Source: Kordiimonadales bacterium IMCC3096 (GTDB lineage: Bacteria > Pseudomonadota > Alphaproteobacteria > Minwuiales > Minwuiaceae). From it: a DNA stretch of 64,000 nt. Below the pieces are notes generated by a model. The model searched no databases. It was not told where the DNA came from and saw only the letters and a list, made by a program, of their open reading frames with translations. Shown piece by piece: positions 25,097 through 32,486 of the stretch. The DNA is taken from the NCBI GenBank assembly GCA_016865035.1, contig CP018227.1, forward strand, positions 2,447,501 through 2,511,500, written 5' to 3'. Position 1 is the stretch's first letter, and each line of letters opens with the position of its first letter. A program made the translations under genes and the position numbers.

Positions 25097-26428
25097 ATGG
25101 CGAAATATCCGGCGCGCGTTGACATTGATCCTGCACGCTACAGCCCCGATCTGAACGACCCGGAAGTCTTCTACGGCTTGCCGAAAGAGGTCCGGTTCTG
25201 CCGGAAGAGCCTGATCTCGAATCAGCGCCCGAATTCAGCCGTCGAATTCAAGCATCGCCGCGAGTCGAAGAAGGAAACCGTCCATTTCGACGAGAATGGC
25301 ATTTCCGACGCCTGGCACGTGGCACAGCGCAAGCGTGGCATCGACTGGCAGGCGCGGCGCGATGAACTGGAGGCAGTGTTGTCGAAGCACCGCCGCAACG
25401 ACGGTCACTACGACATTCTGGTGCCTGGTTCGGGCGGCAAGGACAGCTTCTATGCCGCGCACGTTCTGAAGTACGAATTCGGCATGCATCCGCTGACAGT
25501 CACCTGGGCGCCGCACATGTATACGGACTGGGGCTGGCGCAATCAGCAGGCATGGATCCATGCCGGTTTCGACAACTACCTGATGACACCCAACGGGCGC
25601 GTGCATCGGCTGCTGACCCGCCTTGCGGTGGAGAACATCCTGCATCCGTTTCAGCCGTTCATTCTGGGCCAGAAGCAGCTGGCGCCGAAGCTCGCGACCC
25701 TGTTCAACATTCCGCTGGTCATGTACGGCGAGAGCGAGGCCGAGTACGGCAACCCGAAGGAAGATGCGGAGCAGGCCCAGCGCGCCTGGGATTATTTCGC
25801 ACGGCAGGATGACGAGGATGTCTATCTGGGGGGGTCATCTGTCAGCGAGCTGGTCGGTGACTTCGGTCTCGACCGGGTTGACCTGGAACCCTATCTGCCT
25901 CCGGATCCCAACCAGATGAGCGACGCGGGTATCGAGGTCCATTACCTGGGCTATTACATGCAGTGGCACCCGCAGAGTGCCTATTACTACTCCGTCGAGC
26001 ATGGCGGATTCGAGGCTTCGCCCGAGCGGACCGCGGGCACGTACTCCAAGTACAATTCCATCGACGACAAGATCGACGATTTCCACTACTACACGACCTA
26101 CATCAAGTTCGGCATCGGGCGCTGCATGTATGACGCCAGCCAGGAAATTCGCTCTGGCGACATCGAGTTCGATGAGGGGGTCGCGCTCGTGAAGCGCTAT
26201 GACGGAGAGTTCCCGGAACGGTTCGCGAAGGAGATCTTCGAGTACCTGTCCCTGCCGCCGGAACAGTATCCGGTCGCGTCGAAGCAGTTCGGGCAGCCGA
26301 TCATGGACCGTGCCTACTTCGACAACCTCTGTGACCGGTTCCGCTCTCCGCATCTGTGGATGCAGAAGGATGGCAAGTGGGAACTGCGTCACAAGCCCTG
26401 GGAAGAGGCCAGCGAACTCAAGGATTGA
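25097..26428 (+). CDS. N-acetyl sugar amidotransferase (WbpG/PseA-like), zinc cysteines degenerate
   Basis: A 443-residue PP-loop ATP pyrophosphatase-type enzyme. The PP-loop SGGKDS is at residues 112-117, followed by LTVTWAPHMYTDWGWRN, GFDNYLMTPNGRVHRLLTRLA and ESEAEYGNP, all typical of WbpG/PseA enzymes that turn an N-acetyl group of an activated sugar into an acetamidino group using ammonia from a HisH-HisF-like pair. Family members normally carry C-x2-C before and after a short N-terminal linker. Here Cys35 is kept, but the partner is Ser38, and the second pair is Ser70 and Trp73. The two genes downstream encode the expected partners. Confidence 0.88.
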   Translation: MAKYPARVDIDPARYSPDLNDPEVFYGLPKEVRFCRKSLISNQRPNSAVEFKHRRESKKETVHFDENGISDAWHVAQRKRGIDWQARRDELEAVLSKHRRNDGHYDILVPGSGGKDSFYAAHVLKYEFGMHPLTVTWAPHMYTDWGWRNQQAWIHAGFDNYLMTPNGRVHRLLTRLAVENILHPFQPFILGQKQLAPKLATLFNIPLVMYGESEAEYGNPKEDAEQAQRAWDYFARQDDEDVYLGGSSVSELVGDFGLDRVDLEPYLPPDPNQMSDAGIEVHYLGYYMQWHPQSAYYYSVEHGGFEASPERTAGTYSKYNSIDDKIDDFHYYTTYIKFGIGRCMYDASQEIRSGDIEFDEGVALVKRYDGEFPERFAKEIFEYLSLPPEQYPVASKQFGQPIMDRAYFDNLCDRFRSPHLWMQKDGKWELRHKPWEEASELKD

Positions 26429-26470
26429 GGCTGGAACTGTCCGCCGCCCCCGCTACAGGAACACTGTCAC

Positions 26471-27244
26471 TTGCAACGCCGTACCCGCCTGATTGCCCGC
26501 ATGGATATCAAGGGGCCGAACCTGATCAAGGGTGTGCGGCTGGAAGGCCTGCGGAAGATCGGTGACCCGCAGTCGCGGGCGGCGCGCTACTACGCCGAAG
26601 GCGCGGATGAACTCATCTACATGGACGTGGTGGCGAGCCTCTATGGCCGGAACAGCCTGGTCGATGTGGTGCGCCATGCCACGGAGCACATATTCGTCCC
26701 GATCACGGTCGGTGGCGGTGTGCGCAGTGTGGAGGATGCCGATCGCCTGCTGCGCGTCGGTGCCGACAAGGTGGCCATCAATACCGCTGCCGTGCATCGC
26801 CCCGAATTGATCAACGAACTCTCGCGGCAGTTCGGATCGCAGTGCATCGTGCTGTCGGTGGAGGCCAAGCTGCGCGCCGACGGGGGATGGGAAGCCTATA
26901 CCGACAATGGCCGGGAGCATACCGGGCGCGACGTGGTCGAGTGGGTGCAGGAGGCCGAGGCTCTGGGTATCGGCGAGATCCTGCTGACCTCCGTCGACCG
27001 GGAAGGGACGCGCAAGGGTCTCGACATCGATCTGATCCGCGCGGTGACCGCGGTTGTCGACATTCCGGTCATTGCCAGTGGCGGTGCAGGCTCCCCCGCG
27101 CATGTTGCGGCAGCGGTTTCGGACGGTCAGGCTGACGCGGTGGCCGTCGCCGACATGATCCATTTCGATCGTATCAACCTGATGGACCTGCGGTCGGAAC
27201 TGTCCGGCGCTGGCCTGTCGCTCCGCAACCCCTCGGCGGGATAG
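26471..27244 (+). CDS. HisF-like cyclase subunit dedicated to the sugar amidotransferase
   Basis: A 257-residue TIM barrel like imidazole glycerol phosphate synthase HisF. The N-terminal [15 protein letters not shown] carries Asp12 (catalytic Asp11 of HisF); phosphate-binding [10 protein letters not shown] and [10 protein letters not shown] are present. The second catalytic acid, Asp130 in HisF (IDAK-type motif), is Glu131 here (SVEAK). TTG 26471 is preferred over ATG 26501 because the conserved strand begins before that ATG and AGGAAC lies eight bases upstream of the TTG. It follows the amidotransferase by 42 bases and precedes the HisH-like gene by four, so it probably channels ammonia to the amidotransferase rather than making histidine. 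Confidence 0.85.
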   Translation: MQRRTRLIARMDIKGPNLIKGVRLEGLRKIGDPQSRAARYYAEGADELIYMDVVASLYGRNSLVDVVRHATEHIFVPITVGGGVRSVEDADRLLRVGADKVAINTAAVHRPELINELSRQFGSQCIVLSVEAKLRADGGWEAYTDNGREHTGRDVVEWVQEAEALGIGEILLTSVDREGTRKGLDIDLIRAVTAVVDIPVIASGGAGSPAHVAAAVSDGQADAVAVADMIHFDRINLMDLRSELSGAGLSLRNPSAG

Positions 27245-27248
27245 GGCG

Positions 27249-27905
27249 ATGACAGCACGGCATGTGACGATCCTGGACTATGGCGTCGGCAATCTGCGCA
27301 GTGTCGCGCGGGCGTTCGAGGTCAGCGGTGCCTCACCGGAGCTGGCCGAGACCCCGGGCCAGGCCGCGCGCGCGGAACGTCTGGTGATTCCGGGCGTTGG
27401 TGCTTTCCGGTCCTGCGTCGACGCCCTGCGCGCCGCCGGTTTCGAGGATGTCGTGCGGGAAGTGGTGACGGCGCGGGAGCGGCCCGTCCTGGGGATCTGC
27501 GTCGGCATGCAGATGCTCTTTGATGGCAGCGAGGAATTCGGCCAGCAACCCGGTCTGGGATTGCTGCCCGGCATCGTCGCGGGCATTCCGCGCGTTGATG
27601 CTGCCGGCAACCGCCGCAAGGTACCTCATATCGGCTGGTCGCCCCTTCAGCCCCCCGACGCGCGGACCGGTGACGGCTGGAAGGGGACTGTGCTGGGTGA
27701 AACGGCACCTGGAACGGACGTCTATTTCGTCCACTCCTTCTCGGCCCGCCCGACCGACGCCTCCGATGTTCTGGCGGTCACGGATTATGCCGGCTACGAG
27801 ATCTGCGCTGCCGTCCGGCATGAGAACCTCTGCGGCGTCCAGTTTCACCCGGAGAAGAGCGGTCCGTCCGGGCTGCAGATCATTCGATCGTTCCTCAGCC
27901 TCTGA
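27249..27905 (+). CDS. HisH-like glutamine amidotransferase subunit
   Basis: A 218-residue class I glutaminase. The nucleophile is in LGICVGMQMLF, the oxyanion strand is IPGVGAF, and His/Glu of the triad are in GVQFHPEKSG. It follows the HisF-like gene at four bases. Such HisH2/HisF2 pairs next to WbpG/PseA-type genes supply ammonia for acetamidino formation on N-acetyl sugars. Its 3' end overlaps the convergent CMP-sugar synthetase gene by 11 bases. A role in histidine biosynthesis cannot be excluded from this gene alone but is unlikely here. Confidence 0.87.
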   Translation: MTARHVTILDYGVGNLRSVARAFEVSGASPELAETPGQAARAERLVIPGVGAFRSCVDALRAAGFEDVVREVVTARERPVLGICVGMQMLFDGSEEFGQQPGLGLLPGIVAGIPRVDAAGNRRKVPHIGWSPLQPPDARTGDGWKGTVLGETAPGTDVYFVHSFSARPTDASDVLAVTDYAGYEICAAVRHENLCGVQFHPEKSGPSGLQIIRSFLSL

Positions 27906-28587
27906 CCGCCATCAGGCCACGGGCCATTTCCAGGTCGAAGGGGCTGTCGATGTCGATGGCGCGCTCTGGGGGGATGATGACCGCTACCGTGTCATCGCCG
28001 TAGACCCTGCCGGTGCGGAGCAGGTAGTCGGTGCGCACGGCATAGCACAGGCCGTTGGGGGCGTAGAGGTGCCCCAGGTCCTGCCGCCGTTTCAGCAGCC
28101 CCTCGGGGTTGAGCGGGCGGACGCGGCGGTCCGGGTCCACGGTGACGAACAGGTCTGGGGACTTAGCCTGCTCCGTGAAGGTGACGGCACTCTCCGCGCC
28201 GGTGTCGAGGAGGGCCGCAACCGTGGCGTCAATGTCCGCGGATGTCCGGAACGGGCTGGTGGCCTGCAGCAGCACGATGACATCGTAGCCGCCCCCCAGC
28301 GTCTCGACCGCATGGATCAGTGCATCGGTGATCTTCGCCGTGTCGCTGGCCAGTTCCGGTGGGCGCAGGAAGGGCACGTCCGCACCATGCGCCCGCGCCG
28401 CGTCGGCGATGCGCGGGCTGTCCGTGGAAACGATGGCGCGGTCGAGCCGCGTCGCGCCCCGGGCCGCCGCGACGGTCCAGGCGATCAGGGGCTTGCCGCC
28501 GAGATCGAGGATGTTCTTGTCAGGCAGTCCCTTCGAGCCACCACGGGCGCAGATCACGCCGAGCGCTCGGTGACCCGTCGCTGACAT
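27895..28587 (-). CDS. neuA: CMP-nonulosonic acid cytidylyltransferase (NeuA/LegF-like)
   Basis: A 230-residue acylneuraminate cytidylyltransferase. CTP-binding ICARGGSKGLPDKN at the N-terminus, ATSPFRTSADID and the C-terminal IDIDSPFDLEMA are family hallmarks. It activates the NeuB product with CTP before transfer. It is the last gene of a minus-strand unit with the radical SAM and DUF115 genes (three-base gap), separate from neuB-neuC, so activation and transfer are co-expressed while synthesis is in another unit. Confidence 0.92.
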   Translation of the reverse strand: MSATGHRALGVICARGGSKGLPDKNILDLGGKPLIAWTVAAARGATRLDRAIVSTDSPRIADAARAHGADVPFLRPPELASDTAKITDALIHAVETLGGGYDVIVLLQATSPFRTSADIDATVAALLDTGAESAVTFTEQAKSPDLFVTVDPDRRVRPLNPEGLLKRRQDLGHLYAPNGLCYAVRTDYLLRTGRVYGDDTVAVIIPPERAIDIDSPFDLEMARGLMAVRG

Positions 28588-28590
28588 GGA

Positions 28591-30225
28591 TCAGTGCGTG
28601 CTGGCGGCGCCGGTCGTTTCCGCCACCGCGTCTTGCCGCTCCGAGTCCTTGATCGCCGACTTCACCTTGTCGGCATCACGCAGGAACGCGCCGGTCATGT
28701 TCTCCGACAGCAGTGTCGACGGTGCACCGTCCGGGATCTGGTGGTTCTTGCGCCAGATCTGCTCGTACTCGTCGATGCGGCGGTAGTTGAGCTGCAGCAT
28801 CGCCTCTCGCAGGCCCAGCAGTTCGACGGCATTGAAGTTGTGGCTGATGACGGCGGAGATGCTGGAGGCATCGCCCAGATCAAGGATGAAACGCTCCATG
28901 TCACCGTCGTACTGGCCGCTGATGCGTTCGCGATAGGTCGTGAACCATTCGGAGCCCGGATAGGGCGTCGCGAAATGCGGCTTCACCTGGATGCCCAGGT
29001 CGTCCCAGGCGTGCATGTTCATGCGGATCGAGTCGAAATCCTCGTTGGGGAAGCCGATGATCTGGTTCGGCACCGGGCGGATACCGGCCTCCAGCGTCCA
29101 GAAGAAGCTGCGCAGGTTCGATTCGCGTGTGGCACCCTTGCCGATGGTCTTCAGCACATGTGGCGCGAAGGATTCATACCCGTAGACCAGATGCGAGCAG
29201 CCGGCTTCCCGCATCGTCTTCAGCACCTCCTTGGTGCACAGCGTCGCGTGGCTGGTCCCCGCCCAGTGGATGCCGGTCCAGGTGCCGTCGTCATTGGCCT
29301 TCGGCGCGAAGCCGAGATCGTGCCACTGGTTGCAGATGTCGTTCATCCAGGTCCGGCCGGAGAACTTGTCCATCGTCATCAGGTTCTCGTCCAGGAACCC
29401 GATGAAGTTGATGTTGAACTTGTCGTAGGCATGCTTCACTAGGGCGCCGACATACTCCGGCGAGTGATAGCGGATGCTGCGCGTGTAGGTGCCGGGCTGG
29501 TCGAAAGCGACGTTCAGATCGCCGTTCTCGTCCTCCTCGTAGCGCATGTCGCCGGCGATGCCGAGATGGTAGCAGAAGCGGCAGATCAGGGAGCAGCCAT
29601 AGCTCGTGTTGATGTCCAGCCGGCGCGACGCCAGCATGCCTTCCTCCGAGAACAGCACCTGGCTGTTCTTGAAATAGACCTCCTCCAGCGGAAACAGCTC
29701 CCATGCCGGGAACGGCAGGCTGTCCAGATCGTGCATCAGCGGCCGCATCTGCGACATGATCAGACCACCGCCGGGCTTCCGCGAGACGGTGCCCTTGATG
29801 TCCCAGAATTCTCTGCCACCACGATCGACCATGTCGCAGATCTCGGGGAAGGTGATGAAACCCTCGCCCACGCAGCCGACATCGACCTGTGGGATCCATG
29901 ACATCATCTCGCGCGGCAGGGACGTCAGCAGTCCACCGCCCATGACCTGTACGGCCTGCGGCGCATACTCCCGCGCGATGCGCGCGATGCGCTTCACCGA
30001 GGCGTAGGTCGTTGTGATGCCGCCATAGCCGATGATGTCCCAGTCGTCGGCGACACAGACGGCCTTTGTCGTCTCGTCACCCTGACGCCAGGCATTCTCG
30101 TCATAGACCTGGACAAGATGCCCCTTCTCCATGGCGATGGCCGCAAGCAGCGCAATCCCGTAGGGCACATGCCGGGGGACGTCTTCCTCCCGCACCGTCG
30201 GGTTGATCAGCAGGATCTTTGCCAT
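28591..30225 (-). CDS. B12-binding radical SAM enzyme of the glycan locus
   Basis: A 544-residue protein with an N-terminal cobalamin-binding-like Rossmann domain (residues ~1-150, MAKILLINPTVREED to GGGLLTSLPREMM) and a radical SAM barrel with the [4Fe-4S] motif Cys211-x3-Cys215-x2-Cys218. The layout is like BchE and other class B methylases/oxidoreductases. I see no DxHxxG histidine in the B12 domain, so base-off/His-on binding is unlikely. The C-terminal ~150 residues show no recognised domain. Between DUF115 and CMP-sugar synthetase genes, it may methylate or otherwise alter a glycan sugar or the glycosylated protein; this is inference. Confidence 0.85.
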   Translation of the reverse strand: MAKILLINPTVREEDVPRHVPYGIALLAAIAMEKGHLVQVYDENAWRQGDETTKAVCVADDWDIIGYGGITTTYASVKRIARIAREYAPQAVQVMGGGLLTSLPREMMSWIPQVDVGCVGEGFITFPEICDMVDRGGREFWDIKGTVSRKPGGGLIMSQMRPLMHDLDSLPFPAWELFPLEEVYFKNSQVLFSEEGMLASRRLDINTSYGCSLICRFCYHLGIAGDMRYEEDENGDLNVAFDQPGTYTRSIRYHSPEYVGALVKHAYDKFNINFIGFLDENLMTMDKFSGRTWMNDICNQWHDLGFAPKANDDGTWTGIHWAGTSHATLCTKEVLKTMREAGCSHLVYGYESFAPHVLKTIGKGATRESNLRSFFWTLEAGIRPVPNQIIGFPNEDFDSIRMNMHAWDDLGIQVKPHFATPYPGSEWFTTYRERISGQYDGDMERFILDLGDASSISAVISHNFNAVELLGLREAMLQLNYRRIDEYEQIWRKNHQIPDGAPSTLLSENMTGAFLRDADKVKSAIKDSERQDAVAETTGAASTH

Positions 30226-30261
30226 GAAAGTTGCCTCTTCTCTCGGGGGATCAGGGGACGC

Positions 30262-31320
30262 CTAGGTGGTCGCGCCGTCGAGAAATTCCTCCAGCGATGC
30301 CCAATGGACGTGATCGCTGAACAGGGTACCGCCGCCGCTGCAGTTGTATGTCGTGCAGTCCGCATCTGCCGCCATTTCGATGAAGGCGGAGCGATACCAG
30401 TAGTACGCGGGGTCAGTATAGTACCATTCGTCGGTGTGTGGGTTGTGGATGTCGATATACAGCTCACCGATGCGGCTCTCGTCACCCCCCACCAGGTCCC
30501 GTGCCTCGTAATAGTACTGGGTATTGAGCAGCGGTGTGTCGGCGTAGTAGCCGAAATCCATGCCCGTGACCGCGACACGGCTCTTGTCCAGAACGGCGTG
30601 GGCCACCATCCAGCAGGCACCCCCGACATTGCCGCCTGCATTCATGCAGGGCAGCCCGTTCTGGCGATGCAGTTCCATCGTCACGCTGCCCGGCTTGTCC
30701 GGGTCATCCAGCATCGGATTGAACCAGAACACCTGCATGCCGATCTCGTGCACGCGCTTCACCACATCCGGCGAAGCCGTCGTGCCCAGCGCGATACGGA
30801 TGTCCTTGCCGTGTTCGGCCATCAGCGACAGCAGCTCATTGTTCTTTGCGACCTCATCGGCGAAGCTCGGATCCTGTTCCTGACGGCGGAAATAGTCGTC
30901 TGCCTGCATACGTGCCTGGTCCAGTTCCGGGTCACCGAACCAGCGCACGATGCGCAGGGGGTGCGGATCGACCGAGACGGCGACCGTCGGCATCAGACCC
31001 TGGCGCAGGCAGTGGGAGATCGCACTCTCCGTACAGACGACAGCTCCCCGGAAGTCGCGCTGCTTCAGTACCGGTACCGGATCGCGACGGCGCAGGCTTG
31101 GACCGGCGGCAATGACGACGCCGCTGTCCCCGGCACCCAGGCCGAGTTCGTGCAGGTCGCGCAGGCTCCGTCCCTGCTTCAGGTAAGGCGCGTTCTGCGC
31201 GACGTTGGCCAGGCACATGTCCTGGGTCCGCGCCTCCGTCATCGCCGACATTTCCTGCTGCAGCCGCAGCAGCAGGCGACCGTCACGCTGTCCCGCAGAT
31301 TGGGAAGCGGGCGTGGTCAC
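30262..31320 (-). CDS. DUF115 (MptE/Maf-like) glycosyltransferase-type protein
   Basis: A 352-residue DUF115 protein, the core domain of Maf/motility-accessory factors that put nonulosonic acids onto flagellin, also related to 6-hydroxymethylpterin diphosphokinase MptE. Visible are GVVIAAGPSLRRRDPVPVL, AVVCTESAISHCLRQGLMPTVAVSVDPH and NAGGNVGGACWMVAHAVL...VAVTGMDFGY, the typical core order. The full Maf flanking domains are absent, so this is a minimal form. GTG 31320 overlaps the preceding small gene's stop as GTGA and is preferred to GTG 31338. It is followed by the radical SAM and CMP-sugar synthetase genes. Confidence 0.83.
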   Translation of the reverse strand: MTTPASQSAGQRDGRLLLRLQQEMSAMTEARTQDMCLANVAQNAPYLKQGRSLRDLHELGLGAGDSGVVIAAGPSLRRRDPVPVLKQRDFRGAVVCTESAISHCLRQGLMPTVAVSVDPHPLRIVRWFGDPELDQARMQADDYFRRQEQDPSFADEVAKNNELLSLMAEHGKDIRIALGTTASPDVVKRVHEIGMQVFWFNPMLDDPDKPGSVTMELHRQNGLPCMNAGGNVGGACWMVAHAVLDKSRVAVTGMDFGYYADTPLLNTQYYYEARDLVGGDESRIGELYIDIHNPHTDEWYYTDPAYYWYRSAFIEMAADADCTTYNCSGGGTLFSDHVHWASLEEFLDGATT

Positions 31321-31487
31321 TTCTTGTCGGTATCCCACATGACCTTCTTCTTGGACACGAAGGCGATGGAACCGCCGAGACGCTTCTTGGCCTCCATCTC
31401 GAACCGGTCTTCCAGGGTTTCCTCGGACTGCTTGATCTCGACCTTGTCACGGGTCTGGAAATTGCCGCGCAATACATCGTTCGACAT
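31317..31487 (-). CDS. Unknown 56-residue lysine-rich protein at head of the DUF115 operon
   Basis: A short frame starting ATG 31487 (MSNDVLRGNFQTRDKVEIKQ) and ending in KKKVMWDTDKK. It is charged, has no cysteine, signal peptide or membrane segment, and looks like one helix followed by a short strand region. The stop overlaps the DUF115 start as GTGA, typical of coupled real genes. Upstream purines (GAGGCCAGACGCC before the ATG) give only a modest binding site. I do not recognise a family. It could be a small partner of the glycosyltransferase. Confidence 0.55.
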   Translation of the reverse strand: MSNDVLRGNFQTRDKVEIKQSEETLEDRFEMEAKKRLGGSIAFVSKKKVMWDTDKK

Positions 31488-31622
31488 GGCGTCTGGCCTC
31501 TTTCGGTGGGCCCCTTGCGGAGCGGTTCATCTGCGAAAAGTCATAGGGTTTCCGCAGGTTCCTGTCCAGCAGATGCGCGTTCCGCTGGTGTCGCGGAAGC
31601 GTTTGTGGCACCCATCCGATGC

Positions 31623-32177
31623 ATGAAGCGCCTGTTCGATATCATCATTGCCGCCCTGCTGCTGCTGTGCAGCCTGCCGCTGTTCCTGCCGCTGGCCCTC
31701 GCCATCCGGCTCGACAGTCCGGGATCGCCGTTCTATCGCCAGATTCGGGTCGGTCGCGGCGGGCGCCCGTTCGGGATGCTGAAGTTCCGTTCCATGGTGG
31801 CGAACGCGGATCGGATCGGCGGCCATTCCACAGCCGCCGGTGACGCCCGAATCACCAGGGTCGGGCGCTTCATCCGCAAGACCAGCCTGGATGAACTGCC
31901 GCAGCTGCTGAACGTGCTCTCCGGTGACATGAGCCTTGTCGGTCCCCGTCCGGACGTGCCGGCGCAGGAGGCGGACTATGCGCCCGACGACTGGGTTCTG
32001 CGCCACCGGGTGCGTCCCGGCGTCACCGGCCTCGCCCAGGCCCTGAAACGGTCAACCGCGACCCCGGCGGAGCGCACGGAAATGGACCTGCGCTACGTCC
32101 GCGAGCAGTCATTGTGGCTGGACCTGAAGATCCTCTGGTGGACCGCCCGACAGGTACTCTCGAAGGGCGGCATCTGA
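31623..32177 (+). CDS. Monotopic phosphoglycosyl transferase (PglC/WcaJ catalytic-domain type)
   Basis: A 184-residue bacterial sugar transferase consisting of only the catalytic unit: a re-entrant N-terminal helix (KRLFDIIIAALLLLCSLPLF), GMLKFRSMVANAD, the catalytic Asp-Glu pair in TSLDELPQLLNVLSG, and MSLVGPRP. It transfers a sugar-1-phosphate to undecaprenyl phosphate, starting lipid-linked glycan assembly at the inner membrane. ATG 31623 is the only sensible start, though its ribosome binding site is poor. It is divergent from the 56-residue/DUF115 unit and closes the glycan locus. Confidence 0.9.
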   Translation: MKRLFDIIIAALLLLCSLPLFLPLALAIRLDSPGSPFYRQIRVGRGGRPFGMLKFRSMVANADRIGGHSTAAGDARITRVGRFIRKTSLDELPQLLNVLSGDMSLVGPRPDVPAQEADYAPDDWVLRHRVRPGVTGLAQALKRSTATPAERTEMDLRYVREQSLWLDLKILWWTARQVLSKGGI

Positions 32178-32186
32178 GGGCTGACC

Positions 32187-32486
32187 TCATTTCGCCGCGG
32201 TATCCGCCACCGTCCGGTCACGATAGAGCGCCTGCGCCTCGCTGGCCGGGCCGCGGCGTTCGCCGAGGGCAGCGATCTCGATCACCCGGATCTCGCCGTT
32301 CCAGGGAATTGTCAGCACATCGCCGACCCTGAGCGGCTGGCTGACCTTCCTGATGACCTGCCGGTTCAGGCGCATCCGGCTTCCCTTCACCGCCCGTGCG
32401 GCCAGACTTCGGCTCTTGAAGAAACGCGCGTACCAGAGCCAGAGATCAATGCGGATCGAGCCTTGGGCGGGAGTTTCCATGGTCAC
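32187..32486 (-). CDS. S4-domain RNA-binding protein (Hsp15-like)
   Basis: A 99-residue S4 RNA-binding protein with the motif RIDLWLWYARFFKSRSLAARAV, as in heat-shock protein Hsp15 (HslR), which binds free 50S subunits carrying peptidyl-tRNA. GTG 32486 overlaps the helicase stop as GTGA; ATG 32480 is an alternative. The coupling to a SUV3-like helicase gene is a common alphaproteobacterial arrangement and points to a joint RNA role. Confidence 0.85.
   Translation of the reverse strand: MTMETPAQGSIRIDLWLWYARFFKSRSLAARAVKGSRMRLNRQVIRKVSQPLRVGDVLTIPWNGEIRVIEIAALGERRGPASEAQALYRDRTVADTAAK

Noticed and set aside
31488-31622. Sigma-54 promoter (TGGGCCCCTTGC) for the sugar transferase
   Set aside because: GG-to-GC spacing is three bases too short for a -24/-12 promoter.
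20074-32177. Horizontally acquired island
   Set aside because: No integrase, tRNA, direct repeats or clear drop in GC relative to neighbours; alternating units alone do not prove transfer.
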